Source of the DNA: Clostridia bacterium
GTDB taxonomy: Bacteria; Bacillota; Clostridia; Oscillospirales; Acutalibacteraceae
Assembly (NCBI GenBank): GCA_017428085.1
Contig: JAFRRP010000025.1
Location: 62,001 to 126,000, forward strand
Direction of reading: 5' to 3'
Length of the DNA stretch: 64,000 bases
The position numbers were made by a program, and so were the translations under genes. The notes beneath the pieces were generated by a model, which did not search any database, was not told where the DNA came from, and saw only the letters and a list, made by a program, of their open reading frames with translations. Shown piece after piece: positions 1 through 7,896 of this stretch; position 1 is the first letter of the stretch; each line of letters begins with the position of its first letter.

Positions 1-131
1 GCGTGATCCTGGCGGAGGGCGTGACGCTGGAGCAGGGCATCGTCGACACCGCCCGGGGGAAGGACGTAAACGTGCTGTCCTCCGAAAAAAGCGCGTTCGA
101 GATCGCTGCGCTGCTTGCCCCGGACGTATGA
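1..131 (+). CDS. C-terminal fragment of a DRTGG-domain protein
   Basis: Only the last 42 codons are in the window (frame beginning at base 3, stop TGA at 129-131). The tail has the pattern of the end of a DRTGG domain: a hydrophobic strand, an acidic 'EGV' turn, then 'VLSSEKSAFEIAALL', the usual strand-plus-helix ending of that fold. DRTGG proteins of unknown function are frequent companions of [FeFe]-hydrogenase operons, which matches what follows. The stop overlaps the ATG of the next gene (ATGA), so the two are translationally coupled. The family call rests on a short tail and on context. Confidence 0.55.
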   Translation, partial: VILAEGVTLEQGIVDTARGKDVNVLSSEKSAFEIAALLAPDV

Positions 132-865
132 ACCGCTATTACTACGATCTGCATATCCATTCCTGTCTGTCGCCCTGCGCGGATAACGACATGACGCCCA
201 ACAATATCGCCGGCATGGCGGTGCTGAACGGGCTGCATATCGTGGCGCTGACGGACCACAACTCCGCCCGGAACTGCCCCGCGTTTTTCGCGGCGGCAAA
301 GAAACAGGGGATCGTCCCCGTGGCGGGCATGGAGCTGACCACCTCCGAGGATATCCACGCGGTGTGCCTGTTCGAACAACTGGAGGACGCGCTGCGGTTC
401 GACGAGTATATACAGTCCCAACGGACGCTGATCTCCAACCGGACGGATATCTTCGGCGATCAGCTGCTGACGGACGAAAATGACGAGATCATCGGCACGG
501 AACCGCATTTCCTCTCCAACGCTACGGCAATTTCCATAGAGGAGGCCCCGGCGCTGGTTGACCGCTTCGGTGGCGTGTGCTATCCGGCCCACGTTGACCG
601 GGAGGCCAACGGTATCATCGCCACACTGGGCACGTTTCCGGAAACGCTGGACTGCCGCTGCGCAGAATTGCGCGACGCGGGAAAGCAGAGCGAGCTGGGA
701 GCAAGGTTCCCCATATTAAAAGAAAAACAGATCATTATTTCTTCCGACGCCCACTACCTGTGGGACATCCGCGACAAAGCCGCTTATTTTGAGCTGGACG
801 ACGAGCCGTATTCTTCTGAAAAAATACGGCATGAGCTGTTCAGAAAGCTGCGCGGGCTTGCGTAG
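128..865 (+). CDS. PHP-domain metal-dependent phosphoesterase
   Basis: The 245-aa protein begins with the PHP signature 'DLHIHSCLSPCADNDMTP' (first His-x-His metal pair) and carries 'ALTDHNSARN' (second motif), 'CYPAHVDREANG' (third His) and 'ISSDAHYLWDI' (fourth). These are the residues that build the trinuclear metal site of PHP phosphoesterases. The substrate is unknown. It starts inside the stop of the DRTGG gene and lies upstream of hydrogenase genes, so a role in regulation or maturation is possible but is inference. A perfect 7-bp GC hairpin follows its stop. Confidence 0.85.
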   Translation: MNRYYYDLHIHSCLSPCADNDMTPNNIAGMAVLNGLHIVALTDHNSARNCPAFFAAAKKQGIVPVAGMELTTSEDIHAVCLFEQLEDALRFDEYIQSQRTLISNRTDIFGDQLLTDENDEIIGTEPHFLSNATAISIEEAPALVDRFGGVCYPAHVDREANGIIATLGTFPETLDCRCAELRDAGKQSELGARFPILKEKQIIISSDAHYLWDIRDKAAYFELDDEPYSSEKIRHELFRKLRGLA

Positions 866-866
866 C

Positions 867-883
867 ACGGCGCCTTGCGCCGT
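867..883. repeat. GC-rich hairpin (ACGGCGC, CTT loop)
   Basis: Perfect 7-bp inverted repeat with a 3-base loop, one base after the PHP stop codon. It has no T-run, and the next gene's ribosome binding site follows at once, so it is not an obvious terminator. Its core resembles the hairpins at 29815-29829 and 47457-47473. Confidence 0.7.
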
Positions 884-896
884 TGGAAGCAACTGT

Positions 897-1454
897 ATGA
901 AAGAACTCTCCTTAAACATTTTGGATATCGCCCAAAACTCCGTCAAAGCCGGGGCGGATACCGTCAGCATCCTGCTGGACGAAACGCCGGAAACGCTGAC
1001 CATCCGCATCGAGGATAACGGCTGCGGCATGAAGGAGGATTTTCTGCGGGAAGTGACCGATCCCTTTACCACTACGCGCACGACGAGAAAAGTCGGCCTC
1101 GGTATTCCTCTGTTTCAACTGGCGGCGGAACAGACGGAGGGCAGCTTTTCCATCACGTCAAGGCATATCGACGAACACCCGGAGGATCACGGCACCGTGA
1201 CGGAAGCCGTCTTCCATAAAAACCATCTTGATTTTACGCCCCTGGGCGACGTGGTCTCCACGATCACGGTCCTTATCCAGGGCAGCCCGGAGATCCGATG
1301 GATCTACCGGCACAGTACCGACAGGGGAGAGGTTGCGCTGGATACGGACGAGCTTAAGGAAGCGCTGGGCGACGTGCCCCTCAACCATATCGAAGTCATC
1401 AATTGGATAACCGGTTATCTGAAGGAACAGTATGAGGAGATCGGTTACCGTTAA
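897..1454 (+). CDS. Histidine-kinase-like ATP-binding (HATPase) protein
   Basis: 185 aa. The frame is open upstream, but the ATG at 897 is preceded by GGAAG at 885-889 with 7-nt spacing, and the protein then opens with the typical 'MKELSLNILDIAQNSVKAGA' (N-box). 'IEDNGCGM' is the G1 box and 'RKVGLGIPLF' the G2 region of a GHKL ATPase. There is no phospho-acceptor His domain or sensor region, so this is a stand-alone ATPase of the anti-sigma/kinase-core type. Such short HATPase proteins recur in hydrogenase operons next to PHP and DRTGG genes; their job is not established. Confidence 0.8.
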   Translation: MKELSLNILDIAQNSVKAGADTVSILLDETPETLTIRIEDNGCGMKEDFLREVTDPFTTTRTTRKVGLGIPLFQLAAEQTEGSFSITSRHIDEHPEDHGTVTEAVFHKNHLDFTPLGDVVSTITVLIQGSPEIRWIYRHSTDRGEVALDTDELKEALGDVPLNHIEVINWITGYLKEQYEEIGYR

Positions 1455-1496
1455 CAGGCAAAATAATATATCACAATATACGAAAGGATCAACAAC

Positions 1497-1862
1497 ATGA
1501 AATCATTGGCAGAACTTGCGGAAATCAAAGCGAGAATGCAGAACAAGGTCGTGCTTCGTGAAGGCAGCGGCGACGTGCGCGTCGTCGTGGGCATGGCCAC
1601 CTGCGGCATCGCCGCCGGCGCGCGTCCGGTGCTCAACACCTTCGTGGAGGAAGTCAACAACAGCGGCCTTGCGGACAAGGTCACCGTCACCCAGACCGGA
1701 TGCATCGGCATCTGTCAGTTTGAACCGGTCGTGGAAGTCTTCGAGGCGGATAAGCCCAAGGTCACCTATGTGAAGATGACGCCCGAAAAGGCCAAAGAAG
1801 TGGTGGAAAAGCATCTTAAAGGCGGTAAGATCATTACCGATTACACGATAAGCAACATTTAA
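1497..1862 (+). CDS. (2Fe-2S) ferredoxin-domain protein, NuoE C-terminal-like
   Basis: 121 aa with a thioredoxin-like ferredoxin fold. The ligand region reads 'VGMATCGIAAGAR' (C36) and 'TGCIGIC' (C69, C73). Against the four-cysteine pattern in the N-terminus of the next gene (C-x4-C ... C-x3-C), the first cysteine position here is Val31, leaving three. From memory this is common in the stand-alone family found in clostridial hydrogenase operons. It precedes the flavoprotein subunit by 22 bp with an AGGAGG site, so it is probably an electron-transfer partner of the HydAB pair. Confidence 0.85.
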   Translation: MKSLAELAEIKARMQNKVVLREGSGDVRVVVGMATCGIAAGARPVLNTFVEEVNNSGLADKVTVTQTGCIGICQFEPVVEVFEADKPKVTYVKMTPEKAKEVVEKHLKGGKIITDYTISNI

Positions 1863-1884
1863 GGGAAGTCAGGAGGAAATTACT

Positions 1885-3711
1885 ATGGTTCGTGCACAGG
1901 TACTTATCTGCGGCGGTACGGGTTGTACTTCTTCCGGCAGCGCCAAGCTCATTCCGGAGTTTGAGGCGCAGCTGGCGAAGAACGGTCTGGAAGAGGAGAT
2001 CAAGATCGTCAGGACCGGTTGCTTCGGTCTTTGCGCCCTCGGCCCCGTAGTCATCGTTTATCCCGACGGAACGTTCTATTCCCGCGTGGAAGAGGCGGAC
2101 GTCAAGGAGATCGTAGAAGAACATCTCCTGAAGGGCCGCGTCGTGGAACGCCTTGTCTACAACGACGTGGCGGAAGACGTGAAGGATCAGATCGACGCCG
2201 CCAACGTGTCGCTGAACGACACCGTCTTCTACGCGAAGCAAAAGCGTGTCGCGCTGCGCAACTGCGGCGTGATCAACCCCGAAAGCATTGACGAATACAT
2301 CGCCATGGACGGCTATCAGGCGCTGGGCAAGGTGCTTACCGAAATGACCCCCGAAGAGGTCATCAAGGTCGTCACCGATTCCGGTCTGCGCGGCCGAGGC
2401 GGCGCCGGTTTCTCCACCGGCAAAAAGTGGTTCTTCGCTTCTCAGTATAAAGCCGATCAGAAATACGTGGTCTGCAATGCGGACGAGGGCGACCCCGGCG
2501 CGTTCATGGACCGTTCCATTCTGGAAGGCGACCCGCACTGCATCGTGGAGGCCATGGCCATCTGCGGTTACGCCATCGGCGCGTCCGAAGGTTACGTCTA
2601 CGTCCGCGCGGAATATCCCATCGCCGTGGCCCGTCTGCAAAAGGCCATCGACGACGCCCGTGAGTACGGTCTGCTGGGCAAAGACATCTTCGGTTCCGGT
2701 TTCGATTTCGACCTTCACATCCGTCTTGGCGCGGGCGCGTTCGTCTGCGGCGAGGAAACGGCTCTGATGACCTCCATCGAAGGCAACCGCGGCGAGCCGC
2801 GCACCCGTCCTCCTTTCCCGGCGGAAAAGGGTCTGTTCGGCAAGCCCTCCAATAACAACAACGTGGAGACCTACGCCAACATCCCGCAGATCATCCTGAA
2901 GGGCGCGGAGTTCTTCAATTCCATGGGTACAGAGACCTCCAAGGGCACCAAGGTGTTCGCTCTGGGCGGCAAGATCAACCACACCGGTCTGGTGGAGATT
3001 CCCATGGGTACCACGCTGCGCGAGATCGTGGAAGACATCGGCGGCGGCGTACCCAACGGCAAAAAGTTCAAGGCGGCGCAGACCGGCGGTCCCTCCGGCG
3101 GCTGCATCCCGGCGGAATTCCTTGATACGCCTATCGACTACGAGAGTCTGGCGGCCATCGGTTCCATCGTCGGCTCCGGAGGACTCATCATCATGGACGA
3201 GGACAACTGCATGGTGGATATCGCCAAGTTCTTCCTCGGCTTCACCGTGGACGAGTCCTGCGGCAAGTGTACGCCCTGCCGCGTGGGTACCAAGCGCCTG
3301 TACGAGATCCTGGAAAAGATCACCTCCGGCAAGGGCACCATGGAAGATCTGGACAAGATGGAGGAGCTTTGCTACTACATCAAGAACAACTCCCTGTGCG
3401 CTCTCGGCCAGACGGCTCCCAACCCCGTGCTTTCCACCTACCTGCGCTTCAAGGACGAGTACATCGCCCACGTGAAAGACAAGACCTGCCCCGCCGGCGT
3501 GTGCAAAAGCCTGCTGAAGTTCGTCATCGACAGGGATACCTGCATCGGCTGCGGCCTGTGCGCCAAGAACTGCCCGGCCAACGCCATCAGCAAGACGGAC
3601 TACATCGCGCCCGGCCACAAGCTTCCTTCTTACGTGATCGATCCGGACAAATGCGTCAAATGCGGCGTATGCATGACCAACTGTAAGAAGAACGCTATCA
3701 GCAAGAAATAA
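1885..3711 (+). CDS. NADH-binding flavoprotein subunit, NuoF/HydB-like
   Basis: 608 aa, the length of HydB-type subunits. In order: a thioredoxin-like 2Fe-2S domain ('CGGTGCTSSGS' ... 'TGCFGLC'); the FMN/NADH-binding NuoF core ('LRGRGGAGFSTGKKW', 'NADEGDPGAFMDRS', 'GAFVCGEETALMTSIEG'); the 4Fe-4S motif 'SCGKCTPCRVGT'; and a C-terminal double ferredoxin ('CIGCGLCAKNCP', 'CVKCGVCMTNC'). It passes electrons between NADH and the hydrogenase subunit. The gap to hydA is 14 bp with an AGGAGG site. Whether the complex is bifurcating cannot be told from sequence alone. Confidence 0.93.
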   Translation: MVRAQVLICGGTGCTSSGSAKLIPEFEAQLAKNGLEEEIKIVRTGCFGLCALGPVVIVYPDGTFYSRVEEADVKEIVEEHLLKGRVVERLVYNDVAEDVKDQIDAANVSLNDTVFYAKQKRVALRNCGVINPESIDEYIAMDGYQALGKVLTEMTPEEVIKVVTDSGLRGRGGAGFSTGKKWFFASQYKADQKYVVCNADEGDPGAFMDRSILEGDPHCIVEAMAICGYAIGASEGYVYVRAEYPIAVARLQKAIDDAREYGLLGKDIFGSGFDFDLHIRLGAGAFVCGEETALMTSIEGNRGEPRTRPPFPAEKGLFGKPSNNNNVETYANIPQIILKGAEFFNSMGTETSKGTKVFALGGKINHTGLVEIPMGTTLREIVEDIGGGVPNGKKFKAAQTGGPSGGCIPAEFLDTPIDYESLAAIGSIVGSGGLIIMDEDNCMVDIAKFFLGFTVDESCGKCTPCRVGTKRLYEILEKITSGKGTMEDLDKMEELCYYIKNNSLCALGQTAPNPVLSTYLRFKDEYIAHVKDKTCPAGVCKSLLKFVIDRDTCIGCGLCAKNCPANAISKTDYIAPGHKLPSYVIDPDKCVKCGVCMTNCKKNAISKK

Positions 3712-3725
3712 GGAGGAACGGCAAG

Positions 3726-5471
3726 ATGGCTGATGTTAATGTGAAAATCAACGGGATCTCCGTTACCGTGCCTGCCGGCACTACCATTCTTGACGCGGCG
3801 CGCAAGGCCGGCGTCAATATCCCCACGCTGTGCTATCTGCGCGACGTGAACGAGATCGGCGCGTGCCGGATCTGCCTGGTGGAAGCCACCGGCGCGAGAG
3901 GCCCCGTGCCCGCCTGCGTCGCCAAGGTTTCCGACGGTATGGAGGTAAAGACCAATACGCCCAAGCTGGTAGCGGCCAGAAAGATGAATCTGGAGCTGCT
4001 GCTCTCCAACCATAAGAAAGAGTGTCTGTCCTGCGTGCGTTCCGGCTCCTGCGAGCTGCAGGCGCTTTGCCATGAGTACGGCATCGACGACGAGAACGCC
4101 TTCAAGGGCGTCCGCAATCACTATGAGATCGACCGTTCGGCCTCTCATATGTACCGCGACAACGAGAAGTGCATCCTCTGCCGCCGCTGCTCCGCCGTGT
4201 GTACCGTCAATCAGGCGGTATCCGTCATCGGCGCCAACGCCAGAGGCTTTGACACCCATATCGGCTGCGCGTTTGAGAAGGACCTCGGCGACGTAGGCTG
4301 CATCTCCTGCGGCCAGTGCATCACCGTGTGCCCGACCGGCGCTCTGTCTGAGCGCGACGACACCCAGAAGGTCGTCGACGCGATCCAGAACCCCGATATG
4401 CACGTGGTCGTGCAGACGGCTCCCTCCGTCCGCGTGGGCCTCGGCGAGGAGTTCGGCTATCCCATCGGCTCCATCGTCACCGGCAAAATGGTCACGGCGC
4501 TGCGCGCGCTGGGTTTTGATAAGGTGTTCGACACCAACTTCACCGCCGACCTTACCATCATGGAAGAGGCGCACGAGTTCATCGGCAGATACGTCAACAA
4601 GGACCACCTGCCCATGATCACCTCCTGCTCGCCCGGCTGGATCAAGTTCTGCGAGACCTATTATCCCGACTTCATCCCGAACCTGTCCTCCTGCAAATCC
4701 CCGCAGGGCATGTTCGGCGCGGTGGCCAAGACCTATTACGCCGAAAAGATGGGCATCGATCCCAAAAACATCTACGTCGTTTCCGTCATGCCCTGTACCG
4801 CCAAGAAGTTTGAGGCGGAGCGCCTGGACCATACCGCCGTCAAGGGCCTTGCCGATATCGACGCGGTGCTGACCGTGAGAGAGCTTGCCAGAATGATCAA
4901 GAAGGCCGGCATCCTGTTCAACGAGCTGCCCGACGGCGAGTTTGACGCGCCCTTCGGTCTCGGCTCCGGCGCTGGCACCATTTTCGGCGCCACCGGCGGC
5001 GTGATGGAAGCGGCCCTGCGTACCGCTTACGAAGTGCTGACAGGCGAAGAGCTCAAGAACCTCGACTTTGTCGACGTGCGCGGCACCAGCGGCATCAAGG
5101 AAGCTACCTACACCATCGCTGGCAACGTGATCCGCGTGGCGGTCTGCTCCGGCACGGCCAACGCCAAGAAGGTGCTGGAAATGGTCAGGAACGGCGAAAA
5201 GGACTACGACTTCATCGAGGTCATGGCTTGTCCCGGCGGCTGCGTCAACGGCGGCGGCCAGCCCATCCAGCCCGCAAGCGTGCGCAACTTTGTGGACGTC
5301 CGCGCCGAACGCGCCAAGGGCCTGTATCAGGACGACCTGAGCCTGCCGGTCAGAAAGTCCCATGAGAACCCGGATATCAAGGAGATCTACGCGGAGTATT
5401 TCGGCGAGCCCAATTCCCACAGGGCGCACGAAGTGCTGCATACCGCTTATACTGTCAGAAAGAAATATTGA
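3726..5471 (+). CDS. hydA: [FeFe]-hydrogenase catalytic subunit, group A, NADH-linked
   Basis: 581 aa. The N-terminus has a plant-type 2Fe-2S domain ('CYLRDVNEIGACRIC', 'PACV'), the His-Cys3 cluster region ('HKKECLSCVRSGSCELQALC') and two 4Fe-4S motifs ('CILCRRCSAVC', 'CISCGQCITVCP'). The H-cluster motifs are complete: L1 'TSCSPGW' near residue 300, L2 'MPCTAKKFE' near 355 and L3 'MACPGGCVNGGGQP' near 501. The C-terminus is the small-subunit domain ending 'AHEVLHTAYTVRKKY'. It produces or oxidises H2 in the cytoplasm, consistent with NADH reoxidation in a fermenter. A strong terminator follows. Confidence 0.96.
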   Translation: MADVNVKINGISVTVPAGTTILDAARKAGVNIPTLCYLRDVNEIGACRICLVEATGARGPVPACVAKVSDGMEVKTNTPKLVAARKMNLELLLSNHKKECLSCVRSGSCELQALCHEYGIDDENAFKGVRNHYEIDRSASHMYRDNEKCILCRRCSAVCTVNQAVSVIGANARGFDTHIGCAFEKDLGDVGCISCGQCITVCPTGALSERDDTQKVVDAIQNPDMHVVVQTAPSVRVGLGEEFGYPIGSIVTGKMVTALRALGFDKVFDTNFTADLTIMEEAHEFIGRYVNKDHLPMITSCSPGWIKFCETYYPDFIPNLSSCKSPQGMFGAVAKTYYAEKMGIDPKNIYVVSVMPCTAKKFEAERLDHTAVKGLADIDAVLTVRELARMIKKAGILFNELPDGEFDAPFGLGSGAGTIFGATGGVMEAALRTAYEVLTGEELKNLDFVDVRGTSGIKEATYTIAGNVIRVAVCSGTANAKKVLEMVRNGEKDYDFIEVMACPGGCVNGGGQPIQPASVRNFVDVRAERAKGLYQDDLSLPVRKSHENPDIKEIYAEYFGEPNSHRAHEVLHTAYTVRKKY

Positions 5472-5484
5472 TCCTTTTGTTTTC

Positions 5485-5510
5485 ACCTCCCCTTCGGGGG
5501 AGGTTTTTTT
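5485..5510 (+). terminator. Rho-independent terminator of the hydrogenase operon
   Basis: Stem ACCTCCCC / GGGGAGGT closed by a TTCG tetraloop (C(UUCG)G type) and followed by seven T. It lies 14 bases after the hydA stop. Confidence 0.93.
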
Positions 5511-5513
5511 GTG

Positions 5514-5542
5514 TTGTAATCTATCCTTTATTGTGATATAAT
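5514..5542 (+). promoter_or_regulatory. Sigma-A promoter for the YitT gene
   Basis: TTGTAA (5514-5519), 17-bp spacer, TATAAT (5537-5542) with an extended TG motif at 5534-5535. The predicted start site near 5549 leaves only a few bases before the ATG at 5553, which argues for a downstream start codon. Confidence 0.8.
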
Positions 5543-5585
5543 ACTTAAAAATATGGCAGAAATCGTTATGCAGGGGCGGATCGTT

Positions 5586-6467
5586 TTGCAGCAATTGAAA
5601 CAGATCAAAGTGAAGAATATGATCATGCTTACGCTGGCGGGTATGATCAGCGCCGTCGGCGTTACGTTTTTCCTTGCGCCGGTGAAGCTGTACGACAGCG
5701 GTATTTCCGGCACTTCCATGCTGCTTTCACAGCTTACGCCGGATTATCTCACGCTTTCCATGTTTCTTCTGGCGCTGAATATTCCGCTGTTTCTGTACGG
5801 CCTCAAACGGGAGGGCGTGCTGTTCACGTTCTATTCCATCTATTCCGTAGCCATTTATTCGTTGACCGCGTTTATTATCAACGATGTGATCCCTAAAGAT
5901 TTCAGCAGCGCTTCACCTTTGGCAGGGACGGACGTGCTGCTGTGCGCGCTGTTCGGCGGCGTGATCTGCGGTACCGGCAGCGGTTTGTCCGTGCGGTACG
6001 GAGGGGCTATCGACGGCATCGAGGTGCTGGCGGTGATCTTCGCCAAAAAGCTGGGACTTACCGTTGGCACGTTCATTTTTATCTATAACGTGATCCTGTA
6101 CATCTTTTGCGGCATTTTCATCCACAGTTTTATCCTGCCGCTGTATTCCATCATTACCTACGTCTGCGCGTTGAAGACCATCGACTACATCGTGGACGGC
6201 TTTGACCGCGCCAAATGCGCCGTGATCGTGACGGCGAAAGCAGACGATATCTGCGCCGCACTGTCGGAGACTTTCGGCACCGGTACAACGCGCCTTGCGG
6301 CCAAGGGCGGCTATTCCGGCAACCAGAAGACGATGATCTATTTTGTCGTCAACCGTTTTCAGGTGACGAAGATGAAGGAGCTTGTCCATGCCATAGACGC
6401 GTCGGCGTATATCTCCATCAGCGACGTGACGGACGTGTTCAGCTCCAATCAGAACAGCGCCGACTGA
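5586..6467 (+). CDS. YitT family membrane protein (DUF161/DUF2179)
   Basis: 293 aa from the TTG at 5586. That start was chosen because AGGGGCGG (5572-5579) sits at the right distance and the promoter predicts a transcript start near 5549; the in-frame ATG at 5553 has no binding site. Five to six membrane spans include 'MIMLTLAGMISAVGVTFFLAP' and the 'YDSGISGTSML' loop, 'GTGSGLSVRYGGAIDGIEV' is the family signature, and the C-terminal cytosolic DUF2179 domain follows ('RGYS'-like 'AAKGGYSGNQKTMIYFVV'). YitT proteins are widespread in Firmicutes with no firm function. Confidence 0.88.
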   Translation: MQQLKQIKVKNMIMLTLAGMISAVGVTFFLAPVKLYDSGISGTSMLLSQLTPDYLTLSMFLLALNIPLFLYGLKREGVLFTFYSIYSVAIYSLTAFIINDVIPKDFSSASPLAGTDVLLCALFGGVICGTGSGLSVRYGGAIDGIEVLAVIFAKKLGLTVGTFIFIYNVILYIFCGIFIHSFILPLYSIITYVCALKTIDYIVDGFDRAKCAVIVTAKADDICAALSETFGTGTTRLAAKGGYSGNQKTMIYFVVNRFQVTKMKELVHAIDASAYISISDVTDVFSSNQNSAD

Positions 6468-6483
6468 GCCTGCTTTTTCGGGA

Positions 6484-6512
6484 TTGACTTTCCGCTGATC
6501 AGCGGATATACT
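6484..6512 (+). promoter_or_regulatory. Sigma-A promoter for the tautomerase/GtrA-like pair
   Basis: TTGACT (6484-6489), 17-bp spacer, TATACT (6507-6512). The transcript would start about 25 bases before the ATG at 6544, which has an AGGCGG site. Confidence 0.8.
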
Positions 6513-6543
6513 GATAGTAATAAAAGGAAAGGCGGAAAAGATT

Positions 6544-6888
6544 ATGCCGTTTATTGACGCGAAGATTTCCAAAAAACTGACCCAGCAGGACGTGCTGACG
6601 CTGAAAACCGAATTCGGTAAGGCCATCGCCCTGTTCCCCGGCAAAAGCGAGAGTTGGTTGATGTGCGATATCGCAGGGGAGCGCGATCTGTTTTTTCAGG
6701 GCAAAAATGACGCTCCTGCCGCGTTCATTGAGGTCAAGCTCCTTGGCGGCGTGGATGCCGGCGCTTCTGAGGAGTTCAGCGCGGCTGTCTGTTCCATGCT
6801 GCAAAGCAAATTCGGCATTCCCGCTTCCCGGGTGTATATCCGTTATTCCGGCGGTAACCTGTGGGGCTGGAACGGCGGCAATTTCTGA
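6544..6888 (+). CDS. MIF-like tautomerase (phenylpyruvate tautomerase-related)
   Basis: 114 aa, the usual MIF length. It starts Met-Pro, so after Met removal Pro is the N-terminal catalytic base of the tautomerase superfamily. 'FPGKSESWLMCDI' supplies the conserved Lys of the active site, 'PAAFIEVKLLGG' the central strand, and the 'RVYIRYSGGNLWGWNGGNF' ending matches the MIF C-terminus. Bacterial substrates are unknown. It is followed after 31 bp by the GtrA-like gene, probably co-transcribed. Confidence 0.88.
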   Translation: MPFIDAKISKKLTQQDVLTLKTEFGKAIALFPGKSESWLMCDIAGERDLFFQGKNDAPAAFIEVKLLGGVDAGASEEFSAAVCSMLQSKFGIPASRVYIRYSGGNLWGWNGGNF

Positions 6889-6919
6889 TTTGACGGAATA
6901 AGGAAAAGGAGAATATATC

Positions 6920-7468
6920 ATGGGTAAATTAAAGAATATCGACAGCAAAGCAGAGGAAAAGGGTTCCGGCATCGTCACTGTCTGGCAGTTCGTCAAATTT
7001 ATCTTCGTCAGTCTGCTGGCGATGATCGTGCAGTTCGTTCTGCTCAACACGCTGAAATTCATTCCGGCCATACAGGCGCTCTATAATAACGGACAGGATT
7101 TCCAGTGGTGGGTATTCCTGTGCCCGGCGGCCATCGGCGGCCTCGGCTATTTTATCGTCAACAACACCGCCAATATCGCGGCGCAGATCGTGGCGTTTTT
7201 CGTCAACCGGGAAAAGACCTTTAATTCCGGAGCGAATATCGCTGTCACGCTGCCCATCTACATCGTCTTTACGATCGCGCTGATCGCTTTTTCCGCCTGG
7301 CTGAATCCTACGCTTAAAAATATTTTCGTCAGCCATATGGGCGACGATCTGGCGGCCAACGCCGCCACCATGATCTGCTCCGCGGTGCAGTTCTTCCTGT
7401 ATTTCCCGGTGGATAAGATCCTGTTCCACAAGAAAAAAGAGGAAAAAGAAGAACCCGCGGCAGAATAA
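6920..7468 (+). CDS. GtrA-like four-span membrane protein
   Basis: 182 aa. Four hydrophobic segments at roughly residues 24-48, 70-92, 108-130 and 145-165. 'QFVKFIFVSLLAMIVQFVLLN' and 'IAAQIVAFFVNREKTFNS' match the GtrA pattern (Q-x-x-K-F ... F-x-N-R-x-x-T-F). GtrA proteins are thought to move lipid-linked sugars across the membrane, often beside a glycosyltransferase; none is next to this one. The C-terminus is a charged K/E tail. The substrate is unknown. Confidence 0.78.
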   Translation: MGKLKNIDSKAEEKGSGIVTVWQFVKFIFVSLLAMIVQFVLLNTLKFIPAIQALYNNGQDFQWWVFLCPAAIGGLGYFIVNNTANIAAQIVAFFVNREKTFNSGANIAVTLPIYIVFTIALIAFSAWLNPTLKNIFVSHMGDDLAANAATMICSAVQFFLYFPVDKILFHKKKEEKEEPAAE

Positions 7469-7487
7469 TTCAGGTGAAATATAAAAC

Positions 7488-7524
7488 AACGACCGGTCGG
7501 CGAATCAAGCCGTATCCGGTCGTT
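7488..7524 (+). terminator. Long hairpin after the GtrA-like gene
   Basis: AACGACCGG (7488-7496) pairs with CCGGTCGTT (7516-7524). A second stem, CGGC/GCCG, sits inside with a 7-base loop. It is followed by the weak T-rich stretch ATGTTTATTTG, so it is probably a terminator. Confidence 0.65.
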
Positions 7525-7529
7525 ATGTT

Positions 7530-7654
7530 TATTTGACAGAAAACGATATTGTTTTCGTCAAACAAAAAATCATAACGCCCGCCGATTTTGCCCTTCGGGC
7601 AACGACGATGGCGTAAACGAAAGCGCCTGCGATGAAACGCAGACGCTTTCTTAT
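7530..7654. other. Gene-free stretch with three hairpins
   Basis: No coding frame with a binding site is visible. It holds GAAAAC/GTTTTC around 7534-7556, TTGCCC/GGGCAA at 7588-7602 (inside a looser CGCC/GGCG stem), and the 13-bp stem GAAAGCGCCTGCG / CGCAGACGCTTTC with one mismatch at 7619-7650. The last one lies just past the 3' end of the 6S-like RNA and may act as a two-way terminator. Confidence 0.5.
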
Positions 7655-7820
7655 CAAAAACCCCGCCAAGCCGTAGGGTGACGATAATAACCTGCTCTAT
7701 AGCAGGTGGGTATCCTCCCATCGGGTTCGCGCTCCCTTCGTCCGGCACAGGCCGGGAGGTCTGCAATCCGCCGACGGAGTAATCAGGATTCCCTTAAAAT
7801 AAGTGTTGGGTTAATATAGT
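7655..7820 (-). ncRNA. ssrS: 6S-like regulatory RNA candidate
   Basis: Read on the minus strand, the stretch has no frame but much pairing: CCTCCC ... GGGAGG enclosing CCGGC/GCCGG, then the stem ACCTGCT/AGCAGGT with a short loop, then 'ATCGTCACCC' and 'GGCTTGGCGGGG' ending in five T near 7656-7660. The last block is the 3' pattern I remember from clostridial 6S RNAs. AACCC near the 5' end can pair with GGGTT at the 3' end to close a rod. A possible -10 (TATATT) is at 7813-7818 with no good -35, so the 5' end is uncertain and could be some 30 bases further upstream. The family call is from memory, not a covariance search. Confidence 0.55.
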
Positions 7821-7896
7821 CACCTGTTTATCGTACCCGGCAGGGCTTTATCACAAAATCAGCTTCCGCAATCAGGATTGACGATCGCGGTGAAGA

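Noticed and set aside
1834..5594. Two long minus-strand frames opposite the NuoF-like gene and hydA
   Set aside because: Same cause: antisense shadows of conserved genes, rich in Val/Gly/Ala/Asp/His and without start signals.
7720..7750. tRNA-like T-loop (GGGTTCGCGCTCCC)
   Set aside because: The T-loop bases do not match the GGTTCRA consensus and no acceptor, D or anticodon stem fits around it.
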